Assembly: GCF_014642275.1 (NCBI RefSeq)
Contig: NZ_BMIM01000003.1
Coordinates: 186,001-250,000, forward strand
Direction: 5' to 3'
DNA: 64,000 nucleotides
DNA from: Flavobacterium lutivivi
GTDB lineage: Bacteria; Bacteroidota; Bacteroidia; Flavobacteriales; Flavobacteriaceae
Below the pieces are notes generated by a model, which did not search any database, was not told where the DNA came from, and was given only the letters and a program-made list of their open reading frames with translations. The translations under genes and the position numbers were made by a program. This document shows, in pieces, positions 54,836 through 63,597 of this stretch (its first letter is position 1; every line of letters begins with the position of its first letter).

Positions 54836-54936
54836 GTAGTTTTTGTAACAAAAAATAAGAAACAACTACATATTAGAATATTTTTTATAATTTCATAAAT
54901 TCACTGAAATTTATATTTCTTAAAAAAACCAATTGC

Positions 54937-56193
54937 ATGATACTCTATTTTAGATTATTGAAAGAAAGTTTTGCCTTTGCAATGAATGCTTTGCGAAACA
55001 ACAAGTTGAGAACCATGCTTTCATTGTTGGGTGTAACCATTGGTATTTTTTCAATTATTGCAGTATTAACGGCTGTAGATTCTTTAGACAAAAAAATAAA
55101 ATCTGATATCTCTGGATTAGATAATCGTTCTATATTTTTATTCAAATATTGTTTTGGTCCATCTGAAGTTCCTGATTGGAAAGTTGAACAATTTCCTGAT
55201 GTAACTTTTGATGAATATAATTTTTTAAAAAGCAATTTAGACGGAGTTGAAGCAATAACCTATCAGCTATTTACCAATAATGAAAACATTAAGTATCTAG
55301 ATAAAACTGCAAGTTCTGTGAGTGTGAAACCTTGTACTTTTGAATATGCTGATGTAGAAAAACTAGATTTTAAAGATGGTAGATTTTTTAATGAACAAGA
55401 ATCAAATTCTGGTAGAAATGTAATAATAATCGGTAGTGAGATTGCGGAATCTTTATTTGAAAATGAAAGCCCTATAGATAAAGAAATTCGTTTGTATGGA
55501 CAACGTTTTGTTGTTATTGGTGTTCTTAAAAAAGTAGGTGATAGAATGGTGAGTTTTGGTCCAAATCCTGATACAACAATTTATATTCCTGTAAATAAGA
55601 TTAGAGGAATGTTCGGCGACAATAATCCACAATTTACGCCATTAATTTTGATTAAACCCACAAAAGATGTGGAGCTCGAAGACATCAAAGCAGAACTAAT
55701 TCAAAAATTAAGAGTTAAACGTGGTTTAAAATCGGGAGAAATAGACAATTTTTTTGTTAACCTTTTAAAAGGAGCAACAGATCAAATAGATGCTATTATT
55801 TCACAAATGAATATTATAGGTTGGGTAATTGCTGGATTTTCTTTCTTAGTTGGAGGTTTTGGAATTGCGAATATTATGTTTGTGTCGGTTAAAGAAAGAA
55901 CAAGCTTAATAGGGATTCAAAAATCGCTTGGGGCAAAAAATAAATTTATACTTTTTCAATTTCTATTTGAAGCCATTGTGCTTTGTGTAATTGGAGGAAT
56001 TATTGGATTGATAATTGTTTGGTTACTCTCAGTGATTTTAACATCTGCGCTAGATTTTGAGTTTGTACTGAGTTTTTCAAACATAATGCTAGGAACACTA
56101 TTGTCTATTGGAGTAGGAATTATATCTGGAATTCTTCCTGCGATTAGTGCTTCCAATCTTGATCCAGTCGAAGCTATTAGAAGCGGAATGTAA
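54937..56193 (+). CDS. MacB-like ABC transporter permease
   Basis: 418 aa inner-membrane protein of the MacB/FtsX type: helix 1 (about 22-45, NNKLRTMLSLLGVTIGIFSI opening), a periplasmic MacB-PCD domain (about 50-270), and three C-terminal helices (about 290-400) with FLVGGFGIANIMFVSVKERTSLIGI-type segments and a SASNLDPVEAIRSGM ending. It has no ATPase partner nearby, so the subunit it works with must lie elsewhere. Substrate unknown; relatives export lipoproteins, antibiotics or peptides. Confidence 0.93.
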   Translation: MILYFRLLKESFAFAMNALRNNKLRTMLSLLGVTIGIFSIIAVLTAVDSLDKKIKSDISGLDNRSIFLFKYCFGPSEVPDWKVEQFPDVTFDEYNFLKSNLDGVEAITYQLFTNNENIKYLDKTASSVSVKPCTFEYADVEKLDFKDGRFFNEQESNSGRNVIIIGSEIAESLFENESPIDKEIRLYGQRFVVIGVLKKVGDRMVSFGPNPDTTIYIPVNKIRGMFGDNNPQFTPLILIKPTKDVELEDIKAELIQKLRVKRGLKSGEIDNFFVNLLKGATDQIDAIISQMNIIGWVIAGFSFLVGGFGIANIMFVSVKERTSLIGIQKSLGAKNKFILFQFLFEAIVLCVIGGIIGLIIVWLLSVILTSALDFEFVLSFSNIMLGTLLSIGVGIISGILPAISASNLDPVEAIRSGM

Positions 56194-56207
56194 TTAAAAA
56201 TAAAAGC

Positions 56208-56241
56208 AAAAAAAAGATTGCCAATTGGCAATCTTTTTTTT
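56208..56241. terminator. Bidirectional terminator between the ABC permease and accD
   Basis: Perfect 34-bp palindrome: eight A, GATTGCCAA then TTGGCAATC and eight T. It serves both convergent genes and overlaps the accD stop. Confidence 0.9.
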
Positions 56242-57094
56242 ATCTAATATCTTGATTTAAAATCAAATCTATATAAAGATTTATTTTGTCTTTGAGCTCT
56301 TTTCTTGGTGTTATAAAATCAAGAAAACCGTGTTCTAATACAAACTCAGCAGTTTGGAAACCTTCTGGCAAATCTTTTCCGGTCGTATCTTTCACCACTC
56401 TTGGTCCAGCAAAACCAATTAATGCGCCAGGTTCAGCAATATTGATGTCGCCAAGCATAGCATAGGAAGCAGTTGTTCCTCCAGTAGTTGGGTCAGTACA
56501 AAGTGATATGTATGGAACTTTTGCTTCAGCAAGCTGAGCCAATTTTGCAGAGGTTTTTGCCAATTGCATCAACGAATATGCAGCTTCCATCATTCTTGCT
56601 CCACCAGATTTTGATATCATTACAAAAGGTACTTTATTCTTGATAGAATAATCTATTCCTCTCGAAATTTTTTCACCAACAACTGCTCCCATTGAACCAC
56701 CAATAAAGGCAAAATCCATACAACATACAACTAAATCTTTTCCTTTTGATTTTCCAACAGCAGTACGAACAGCATCTTTTAGTTTGGTTTTATCCATTAC
56801 TTCTTTTAGTCTGTCAGAATATTTTTTTGTATCAACAAACTTGAGTGTGTCTTTTGATGTGATATTTGCATCTAATTCTTTGAATTGATTATAGTCAAAT
56901 AATATTTCAAAATATTCTTTACTACCTATTCTAACATGGAATTCATCTTCTGGGCTTACCCAAAGATTTTTTGCCAATTCATCTTGATCGATGATTTTTC
57001 CTGTTGGAGATTTGTACCACAATCCTTTTGGTACATCCATTTTTTCTTCGGTAGGCGTTTGAATTCCTTTTGCAGTTCTTTTAAACCAAGCCAT
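56240..57094 (-). CDS. accD: Acetyl-CoA carboxylase carboxyltransferase subunit beta
   Basis: 284 aa; transfers CO2 from carboxybiotin to acetyl-CoA in fatty acid synthesis. The crotonase-like core is intact: [32 protein letters not shown] and [20 protein letters not shown]-type segments. The N-terminus (about 23-55) covers the place where most bacterial AccD proteins have a four-cysteine zinc ribbon; here all four cysteines are missing ([20 protein letters not shown] replaces it). I recall the same in other Flavobacteriia. It follows fbaA by 52 bp. Confidence 0.97.
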   Translation of the reverse strand: MAWFKRTAKGIQTPTEEKMDVPKGLWYKSPTGKIIDQDELAKNLWVSPEDEFHVRIGSKEYFEILFDYNQFKELDANITSKDTLKFVDTKKYSDRLKEVMDKTKLKDAVRTAVGKSKGKDLVVCCMDFAFIGGSMGAVVGEKISRGIDYSIKNKVPFVMISKSGGARMMEAAYSLMQLAKTSAKLAQLAEAKVPYISLCTDPTTGGTTASYAMLGDINIAEPGALIGFAGPRVVKDTTGKDLPEGFQTAEFVLEHGFLDFITPRKELKDKINLYIDLILNQDIR

Positions 57095-57104
57095 AATTTC
57101 AGTA

Positions 57105-57132
57105 TTCGGTTATCAGTGTTCAGTTATCAGTT
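57105..57132. repeat. Two tandem copies of a 14-bp unit
   Basis: TTCGGTTATCAGTG (57105-57118) is followed directly by TTCAGTTATCAGTT (57119-57132), 12 of 14 identical. Located in the fbaA-accD gap. Short GTTATCAG-type minisatellites of this kind are common in bacterial gaps. Confidence 0.75.
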
Positions 57133-57146
57133 AATTCTAAAAAATA

Positions 57147-58214
57147 CTAAAGTGTGTTAACGTTATTCAAGTCAGCGAATGCTTGTTCCAATCTTTTGTT
57201 GAAAGTAATTTCACCTTCACGAACCCATTTTCTTGGGTCGTAATGTTTTTTGTTTGGAGCATCTGGACCTTCTGGGTTACCAATTTGAGTTTTTAGATAA
57301 TCAATATTTTTTGTGATATAATCTCTTATTCCTTCTGTAAATGCAAATTGTAAATCGGTGTCAATGTTCATTTTTATTACACCATAAGAGATAGCTTCTC
57401 TAATTTCTTCAAGCGTAGAACCAGAACCACCATGAAAAACAAAATCTACTGGGTTATGTCCTGTGTTGAATTTCTTTTGAACATAATCTTGAGAGTTTTT
57501 CAATATTTTCGGCGTAAGTTTAACATTTCCTGGCTTATAAACTCCATGAACGTTACCAAAAGACGCTGCAATAGTAAATCTTGGAGAAACTTTCATGAGC
57601 TCTTCATAGGCATAAGAAACTTCTTCTGGTTGAGTATAAAGTTTTGAACTATCAACATCAGAATTGTCAACTCCATCTTCTTCACCTCCAGTAATTCCTA
57701 GCTCGATTTCCAAAGTCATACCCATTTTACTCATTCTTTTCAAATATTCTTTGCAGATTTCAATATTTTCATGAATTGGTTCTTCAGATAGGTCAATCAT
57801 GTGTGAAGAAAAAAGAGGTTTTCCTGTTTCAGCAAAATGTTTTTCAGAAGCATCAAGCAAACCATCAATCCATGGTAATAAATTTTTTGCACAATGGTCA
57901 GTGTGAAGAATTACAGTTGCGCCATAGGCTTCTGCAAGAGTATGAATATGTTTTGCACCAGCTATTGCACCAAGAATTGCAGCTTTTTGACCTTCGTTTG
58001 AAAGACCTTTTCCAGCGTTGTAAGCTGCTCCACCATTTGAAAATTGTATAATTACAGGCGCATTAAGTTTAGCGGCTGTTTCCAAAACTCCGTTTATAGT
58101 GCTTGAACCAATCACGTTTACGGCAGGAAGAGCAAATCTTTTTTCTTTTGCATAGTTGAAGATTTTTTGAACTTCATCGCCAGTAGCTACACCTGGTTTA
58201 ATATTATGAGCCAT
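57147..58214 (-). CDS. fbaA: Class II fructose-bisphosphate aldolase
   Basis: 355 aa zinc-dependent glycolytic aldolase. Zinc and active-site segments: VILHTDHCAKNLLPW (Asp and His), ASFGNVHGVYKPGNV (His) and FVFHGGSGSTLEEI (His and the phosphate-binding GGSGS), then KMNIDTDLQFAFTEGIR. Length and motifs fit the class IIA (E. coli FbaA) group. A -7 element, TATTTTTG at 58242-58249, lies 27 bp upstream. Confidence 0.97.
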   Translation of the reverse strand: MAHNIKPGVATGDEVQKIFNYAKEKRFALPAVNVIGSSTINGVLETAAKLNAPVIIQFSNGGAAYNAGKGLSNEGQKAAILGAIAGAKHIHTLAEAYGATVILHTDHCAKNLLPWIDGLLDASEKHFAETGKPLFSSHMIDLSEEPIHENIEICKEYLKRMSKMGMTLEIELGITGGEEDGVDNSDVDSSKLYTQPEEVSYAYEELMKVSPRFTIAASFGNVHGVYKPGNVKLTPKILKNSQDYVQKKFNTGHNPVDFVFHGGSGSTLEEIREAISYGVIKMNIDTDLQFAFTEGIRDYITKNIDYLKTQIGNPEGPDAPNKKHYDPRKWVREGEITFNKRLEQAFADLNNVNTL

Positions 58215-58241
58215 TTTATGTTGTTTTTTAGTTTAAGAATA

Positions 58242-58249
58242 CAAAAATA
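58242..58249 (-). promoter_or_regulatory. -7 element of the fbaA promoter
   Basis: TATTTTTG on the minus strand, exact TAnnTTTG, 27 bp before the ATG. No TTG at the normal -33 distance. Confidence 0.5.
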
Positions 58250-58262
58250 TGAATTTCTAAAA

Positions 58263-60809
58263 TTAGAAAGGATAATTTATTCCAATATTTAAAACCGATT
58301 TGTCGAAACGCATTTCTTTTAACCAACGATTGTTTTCCTCGAGCGCTGGATTATAAGTTTTAAATCCTAAATCAAATCTAATAACAAAGAAATTAAAATC
58401 ATATCTAAATCCAAATCCAGTTCCCAAAGCTGTATCTTTCAATGATTTTAATCCAGAAAATTTAGCAGTTTCTAATGTCGTATTGTCAAGAACATTCCAA
58501 ATATTACCTGCATCGGCAAAAATGGCTCCGTTTAGTTTTCCAAACATTTTAAAACGCATTTCGGCACTCAAGGATATTTTCATGTTTGCTTCATTGAAAT
58601 CCAAAATACTTTGGCTTCTTCCTGGTCCTAGTCCATAAGATTGCCATGCTCTAATATCATTTGAACCACCACCAAAGTAACTTCGAGAGAATGGAATACT
58701 ATTTGAATTTCCATAAGGAATAGCAATTCCAAAAAATGTCCTTGTTGCAAAAACTGCGTTTTTAATTAAACTCCAATGCTTGATAAATTCGAATTCTGTT
58801 TTGATATATTGCGAATATTCAACTCCAAAAATAGTATTTGCACCACCTTGATTTTGCAATTGTTTCGAAATTCGGGCAAATAATGATAGAGCATTTCCAG
58901 CAGATTCTAATTTTCCTTTAAAACTATAAAAATCATTATCCAATAAATCTTTTTTAGATGTTTTTGTAAAGGAAATACTCGAAGCAAAAATCAAATTATT
59001 TTCTGTCAATCGAACTCGGCGCTCTAGGATGCTTAATATTGATTTCAAATCATTATCAGAAACTCCCATGTTTGTATCAGTAAAAGCATCATTCATAAAA
59101 CCAAAAACACCATCTTCTATGATTAGATTTCCATCAGTATCGTAGTAAGCTGGATTGACATTGTAGTTTTGAGAAATTTCATTTACAGCATTGTATGATG
59201 ATTTGTATATATTAAAATAATTGCCTGGATTTAGGTTTTTTACAAATTGAACGTTAAATAAATCAAACTTGAAAGTTGTATTTCTCTTTGGTGTCCAATT
59301 GTATGAAAATGAACTGGTAAAATTTTGTTTATCAAGACCAACGTTTCGTTGTTTAGCAAAACCTATACTGATAGTTGTAAATGGAATCATTCTTTTAGGA
59401 ATAATTTTGTCTGTATTGAAAAAGAAAAATATTCTAGGAAAGTTCAACTTAGCATCTATACCAATTTCTGAGATGTTGAAAAAGGAATTACTTGGATTTG
59501 CCAAGTCTCTTGAGGAACCAATATTACCTCTAAATCCTAGGTCAAAAGTTTCAGCACCATTAAATACGTTTCTGATAAGTAAAGAAGTTGAACCTGTGAT
59601 ACCAAAATCTTGAATGTTTGAATGTGTAAAATCTGTATTGAAACCAAAAGTGTATTTTTTTCTTGGGGTCAAATAGATATTGGCAATCAGACTATTTTGA
59701 TTTTTTGGGTCTTCAGTATATTGAATTAATGGGTAGTTAAAAACTTTCAGATTACTCAAATATCTTGATGTGATGACATTTCTAGAGTCAGAAAAATAGT
59801 TTCCTGCATTTACAAAAATACCGTCAGTTATCGCTTTGGGTTTGTATTTTAATTTGTTAATGCTATAAAGCGTAAAGTTGTTGTAATTCACACTGTCTTT
59901 TACAGGAGTGTTAGCATTATTTGCATTATGGTCAGTATAGACATTTACTTTGCTTATTTTGTAAAGTTTAAACGAAGCTGTAGTTGTACTGTCTTCTGTT
60001 CTAATAATCTGATCTTCTATGTTGAGATGTATTTTTGGATGGTGATTTTTTGCAGTTGTATCTATTTCAAAATTCACATAGTTTTGTTGGAAATAGAATG
60101 CGCCATTATCTCTAAAATCTGAAGTAATTCTTCTGCGTTCTTCATCAAAATTTTTTGTATCAAATTGTTCTCCTTTTTTTATAAACGAGGCGTTTTTTTT
60201 CAATTCATATATTGAATCCAAAGGTTTACTCGTAATGTTTCGGGTTATAGAATCAATTATATATGGTTTTCCTTTTGTGAGCGTATAGTTCAGTTTAGCT
60301 TTTTTTGAGGCAATACTATCTACTTTAAATTCACCTTTTACATCAAAATATCCTTTGTTAAAATAATATGACTTTAATCTGGTTAATGATTTTCTAGAAC
60401 TGGCAGTGTCTAATATTACTGGAGCTTCACCAGTTTTTTTTAGGAAATTGTGGAAACCTGAATACCAAAAAGATTGTCCTAATCTTTTGACTTGTTTTTT
60501 TGAAAGCCATTTTGCTTTTCTGTAATATTTAGCAGGATTATTTAGATATTTAGCTTTGTAAATAGAATCTGTTTTTTCTTTTGCTAGGTTGTATAAATTC
60601 AAGCGTAGCCTGTATCCAAGAATAGAAGAGTTTTGTTTTTGATAAAGTTGATTAACAATTTCTTCGGTTTTTACTTTTTCATTATCAACAGATATGGTGT
60701 TGTTGGTTAGCAATTGCCTGCCATTTGGAACTTTTTTTGTTGTATTACAACCAATTATAATTAGTCCAAATAGGAGAATAAATGATATTTTTGCAAAAGG
60801 ATGTTTCAA
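58263..60809 (-). CDS. tamL: TamL, lipoprotein of the translocation and assembly module (BamA/TamA family)
   Basis: 848 aa. The start is TTG at 60809, giving MKHPFAKISFILLFGLIIIGC with lipobox Cys21; the open frame reaches TTG at 60830, but that codon lies in the promoter -7 box. POTRA-like domains occupy about 35-400 and the C-terminal BamA-type barrel about 410-848 (FGGGSNDIRAWQSYGLGPG is the family's lid-lock-like segment), ending FDKSVLNIGINYPF. Bacteroidota TamL is a lipidated TamA paralogue thought to work with TamB in outer membrane assembly. Adjacent divergent gene: TrmH. Confidence 0.92.
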   Translation of the reverse strand: MKHPFAKISFILLFGLIIIGCNTTKKVPNGRQLLTNNTISVDNEKVKTEEIVNQLYQKQNSSILGYRLRLNLYNLAKEKTDSIYKAKYLNNPAKYYRKAKWLSKKQVKRLGQSFWYSGFHNFLKKTGEAPVILDTASSRKSLTRLKSYYFNKGYFDVKGEFKVDSIASKKAKLNYTLTKGKPYIIDSITRNITSKPLDSIYELKKNASFIKKGEQFDTKNFDEERRRITSDFRDNGAFYFQQNYVNFEIDTTAKNHHPKIHLNIEDQIIRTEDSTTTASFKLYKISKVNVYTDHNANNANTPVKDSVNYNNFTLYSINKLKYKPKAITDGIFVNAGNYFSDSRNVITSRYLSNLKVFNYPLIQYTEDPKNQNSLIANIYLTPRKKYTFGFNTDFTHSNIQDFGITGSTSLLIRNVFNGAETFDLGFRGNIGSSRDLANPSNSFFNISEIGIDAKLNFPRIFFFFNTDKIIPKRMIPFTTISIGFAKQRNVGLDKQNFTSSFSYNWTPKRNTTFKFDLFNVQFVKNLNPGNYFNIYKSSYNAVNEISQNYNVNPAYYDTDGNLIIEDGVFGFMNDAFTDTNMGVSDNDLKSILSILERRVRLTENNLIFASSISFTKTSKKDLLDNDFYSFKGKLESAGNALSLFARISKQLQNQGGANTIFGVEYSQYIKTEFEFIKHWSLIKNAVFATRTFFGIAIPYGNSNSIPFSRSYFGGGSNDIRAWQSYGLGPGRSQSILDFNEANMKISLSAEMRFKMFGKLNGAIFADAGNIWNVLDNTTLETAKFSGLKSLKDTALGTGFGFRYDFNFFVIRFDLGFKTYNPALEENNRWLKEMRFDKSVLNIGINYPF
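60786..60793 (+). promoter_or_regulatory. -7 element of the trmH promoter, inside tamL
   Basis: TATTTTTG on the plus strand, exact TAnnTTTG, 52 bp upstream of the trmH ATG and within the first codons of tamL. No strong -33. Confidence 0.45.
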
Positions 60810-60827
60810 TCTATGGCATTTATAATT

Positions 60828-60835
60828 CAAAAATA
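60828..60835 (-). promoter_or_regulatory. -7 element of the tamL promoter
   Basis: TATTTTTG on the minus strand, exact match, 19 bp before the TTG start. A TTTG at 60860-60863 is 24 nt away. Confidence 0.6.
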
Positions 60836-60844
60836 CATTATTTT

Positions 60845-61573
60845 ATGGTTAGTAAAAACCAAATAAAGCTTATAAATTCTTTGCATCAAAAAAAGTATCG
60901 AATAGAATATGGTCTTTTCTTAGCTGAAGGTGTAAAAGTAGTACAAGAATTGTTGCAATCAAATTTTAAGCTAAAGCAATTATATTGTTTGGAAAAAGAA
61001 GTTTTTGATGGCTTTGAAGACAAAACTATAATAGTTTCTGAAGCAGAAATGAAAAAAATAACAGCGCTAAACACACCTAGTACTTGTTTGGGGATTTTTG
61101 AAATAATTAAACCAAAAGCTATTCAGGAAAAAGGAATTGTAATTGTTTTGGATGATATTAGAGATCCTGGAAATTTTGGAACTATAATCAGACTATGTGA
61201 TTGGTTTGGAGTTGAACAGATTGTTTGTTCAAACGAAACAGTTGATTTGTATAACCCAAAAGTTATCCAAGCAACAATGGGTTCAGTAACTAGAGTCAAT
61301 ATAAATTATTGCAATTTAAAGGATTTTATAAATCAAACAAAGTTGCCAGTTTTTGGAACATTTATGGATGGTGAAAACATCTACAAATCACAACTACCTA
61401 AAGAAGCAATACTAGTTTTTGGTAATGAAGCAAATGGAATTTCAAAAGAAATAGAATTGCTAATAAAAAATAAATTAAGCATTCCTAGATTTGGAAATAT
61501 ACAAAAAACAGAAAGTTTAAATGTAGCTACAGCAACGGCTATTTTCTTGAGTGAGTTTAAAAGAAATAATTAG
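60845..61573 (+). CDS. TrmH-family (SpoU) RNA methyltransferase
   Basis: 242 aa SPOUT-fold 2'-O-methyltransferase. Start is ATG at 60845; the frame extends to 60782, but that region contains the tamL promoter. The substrate-binding N-domain covers about 1-85 (EYGLFLAEGVKVVQELL). The SPOUT domain has DDIRDPGNFGTIIR (motif 1), VFGNEANGIS (motif 2) and IPRFGNIQKTESLNVATATAI (motif 3). Target may be rRNA or tRNA. Its stop overlaps the porT stop by 4 bases. Confidence 0.94.
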   Translation: MVSKNQIKLINSLHQKKYRIEYGLFLAEGVKVVQELLQSNFKLKQLYCLEKEVFDGFEDKTIIVSEAEMKKITALNTPSTCLGIFEIIKPKAIQEKGIVIVLDDIRDPGNFGTIIRLCDWFGVEQIVCSNETVDLYNPKVIQATMGSVTRVNINYCNLKDFINQTKLPVFGTFMDGENIYKSQLPKEAILVFGNEANGISKEIELLIKNKLSIPRFGNIQKTESLNVATATAIFLSEFKRNN

Positions 61574-62283
61574 TGGAAAGTAAAATTTATTAAAACTGCT
61601 CTAGTTTTCATCGATTTTATATTTCCCGTCCAAGGACTATTAGGGTCATTATCTCTGATAAGTTCATCGTTCAAACCAAAAACTCCTCGAATGGATGGAG
61701 AAAATTTGAAATATTCAAAATATAAATCAATTCCAAAACCCAACTCATAGTTTTGTGTCCACTGTTTTACTCTGAACTTTTGTTCGTAGTTATCATCTTT
61801 TGATTTTGAATTGCTCGAAAGATTCATTGTAGTGCTCAATCCACCAACAATATATGGTCGAACATTTCCTGTTCTTAAGGAAGAAAATTTTAACAATAGA
61901 GGAAAATGAAGATAAGTCGCTTTTACTTCGCGAAGTGCATCTCTTTGATTTGTAAATCCAGAGTAGGTCAATGTTCTACTTCCGTAGTAAAGTCCTGGCT
62001 CAAATCTGAGGTCAAGATATTCGTGAAGTCTCAAGTTACCAACTAGTCCAACATTGAAACCTGTATTGGCTTTAATATCTATTTCTTGTCCAGGAACTTT
62101 ATATTCGGTTTTAAAATCGTAGGTACTAAAGCCCAAAAAATAACCCCAATGAACTCTTTGTTTGTCAAAGTTTTCTAGGTTGATAATTGGGTCTTTCGAA
62201 AAAACACTTTTTCCAAATTGAGCGTTGGCAGTTGCCACAAAAATCAGTAAAAAAAAGGAAAAGAATTTTTTCATGTTCTTCAA
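61570..62283 (-). CDS. porT: PorT-family T9SS-associated outer membrane protein
   Basis: 237 aa, signal peptide cut near TANAQFG (about residue 22). An eight-stranded OmpW/OmpA-like barrel follows; WGYFLGFSTYDFKTEYK and RPYIVGGLSTTMNLSSNSK match the PorT/SprT family of the type IX secretion system, as does the position next to ubiE. PorT (SprT in Flavobacterium) is needed for T9SS export. Starts at 62283 or 62274 (both ATG). The gene 13021-15876 in this window has a T9SS tail. Confidence 0.9.
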   Translation of the reverse strand: MKNMKKFFSFFLLIFVATANAQFGKSVFSKDPIINLENFDKQRVHWGYFLGFSTYDFKTEYKVPGQEIDIKANTGFNVGLVGNLRLHEYLDLRFEPGLYYGSRTLTYSGFTNQRDALREVKATYLHFPLLLKFSSLRTGNVRPYIVGGLSTTMNLSSNSKSKDDNYEQKFRVKQWTQNYELGFGIDLYFEYFKFSPSIRGVFGLNDELIRDNDPNSPWTGNIKSMKTRAVLINFTFH

Positions 62284-62287
62284 AAAA

Positions 62288-63019
62288 TTATTTTTTCGTT
62301 GCTTTATAAATGGTTGCTACACCCATGGTTTGTGGTAGTGCAACACAATCTATAAACGAAACTTTTCTTAAAATAGTATTTAATTTTTCACCATATGGAA
62401 AATTTGCCGCCGAACTGGATAAATAGCCATAGGCGTTTTTATCTTTTGAAAACAATTTCCCAATCATTGGAAGTATCAATTTAGTATAACAAAAATATCC
62501 TTGTTTGAATGGAAATTTGGTTGGCACAGATGTTTCAAGAATAACAAATATTCCATTTGGTTTAAGAACTCTATATATTTCTGAAAGTCCTTTTTCAAGG
62601 TTTTCAAAATTTCTAATTCCAAAGGAAACTGTTATTGCATCAAAATGATTGTCAGGAAAAGGCATATTTTCACTATCACCAACAATTAACTCAATCTTAT
62701 CGTCAAGATTTTTTTCTTTAATTTTTTTATTGCCAATTTCCAACATTCCTTTCGAAAGGTCTAATCCAATGATTTTTTCTGCGGATGTTTCTGCCATTAA
62801 AATGGCTAAATCACCAGTTCCTGTAGCAATGTCTAATATTGTTTTTGGTTTTTGGTCGGCAACTAGTTTTAGTACTTTTTTACGCCATTTTATATCAATT
62901 CCCATTGATATAACCCTGTTTAACTCATCATAATTACCAGATATGTTGTCAAACATTTGGGTTACTTGTTCCTTTTTGCCAAGCGTAGAATCTTTATATG
63001 GAGTGATGTTTTTAGACAT
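62288..63019 (-). CDS. ubiE: Demethylmenaquinone/ubiquinone methyltransferase
   Basis: 243 aa class I SAM methyltransferase, last step of menaquinone synthesis (MenG role in this phylum). Start is ATG at 63019; the open frame extends to TTG at 63046, rejected because it lies just upstream of a -7 element. Motifs: ILDIATGTGDLAILMA (motif I), GLDLSKGMLEIGNKK (II), DAITVSFGIRNFENLEKG (family signature) and LKPNGIFVILETSVP. The C-terminus ATIYKATKK follows. porT is 4 bases downstream. Confidence 0.95.
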   Translation of the reverse strand: MSKNITPYKDSTLGKKEQVTQMFDNISGNYDELNRVISMGIDIKWRKKVLKLVADQKPKTILDIATGTGDLAILMAETSAEKIIGLDLSKGMLEIGNKKIKEKNLDDKIELIVGDSENMPFPDNHFDAITVSFGIRNFENLEKGLSEIYRVLKPNGIFVILETSVPTKFPFKQGYFCYTKLILPMIGKLFSKDKNAYGYLSSSAANFPYGEKLNTILRKVSFIDCVALPQTMGVATIYKATKK

Positions 63020-63032
63020 AACAAATTTTACG

Positions 63033-63040
63033 CAAATATA
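63033..63040 (-). promoter_or_regulatory. -7 element of the ubiE promoter
   Basis: TATATTTG on the minus strand, exact TAnnTTTG, 13 bp before the ATG at 63019. -33 box not evident at 17-23 nt. Confidence 0.55.
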
Positions 63041-63105
63041 GTTCAATCATTTCAAATTTATTGATTTATAATACTCAGTATTTTTTTGAGAAAAATTTAA
63101 AATCT

Positions 63106-63591
63106 TTATTTTTTTAAATACGTCAAAAAACTGAAGCTATATTTGTGTTTTTCATCCTCGGGATGAAAGACTTCTTCATGAAGTTTCCATTTGTTATCAT
63201 CTATTTCGGGGAAAAATGTATCTGCATCAAATGATTGATGAACCTTTGTAATCTCTAACTTATCTGCAAAATCCATAGATTGCTTATAGATTTCTCCACC
63301 GCCAATGATGTAAATGTCCTCATTTTTTGGACACATTTCTATGGCTTTAGTTAAGCTATTTGCCACAAAACAGTTATCGGGAACAGGATATTCTTTTTGT
63401 CTAGTTATAATTATATGCGTTCTGTTTGGCAATGGTTTTGGAAAACTTTCAAATGTTTTTCTTCCCATTATAATGTAATGACCAGTTGTTAATGACTTAA
63501 ATCTTTTGAAATCATCGGGTAAATGCCATAACAAGTCATTGTCTTTGCCCAAAGCATTGTTTTGAGCAACAGCCGCAATAGTAATAATCAT
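63106..63591 (-). CDS. folA: Dihydrofolate reductase
   Basis: 161 aa. NADPH-dependent reduction of dihydrofolate. Motifs: AAVAQNNALGKDNDLLWHLP, then DD (D27 is the likely catalytic acid), IIMGRKTFESFPKPLPNR, and IYIIGGGEIYKQ. Length and order of motifs are typical of chromosomal folA. The 2TM gene lies 6 bp upstream on the same strand. Confidence 0.97.
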   Translation of the reverse strand: MIITIAAVAQNNALGKDNDLLWHLPDDFKRFKSLTTGHYIIMGRKTFESFPKPLPNRTHIIITRQKEYPVPDNCFVANSLTKAIEMCPKNEDIYIIGGGEIYKQSMDFADKLEITKVHQSFDADTFFPEIDDNKWKLHEEVFHPEDEKHKYSFSFLTYLKK

Positions 63592-63597
63592 TATTTT

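Noticed and set aside
57105-57132. Insertion-sequence footprint or CRISPR-like repeat
   Set aside because: Only two units with no spacers, no inverted ends and no transposase nearby.
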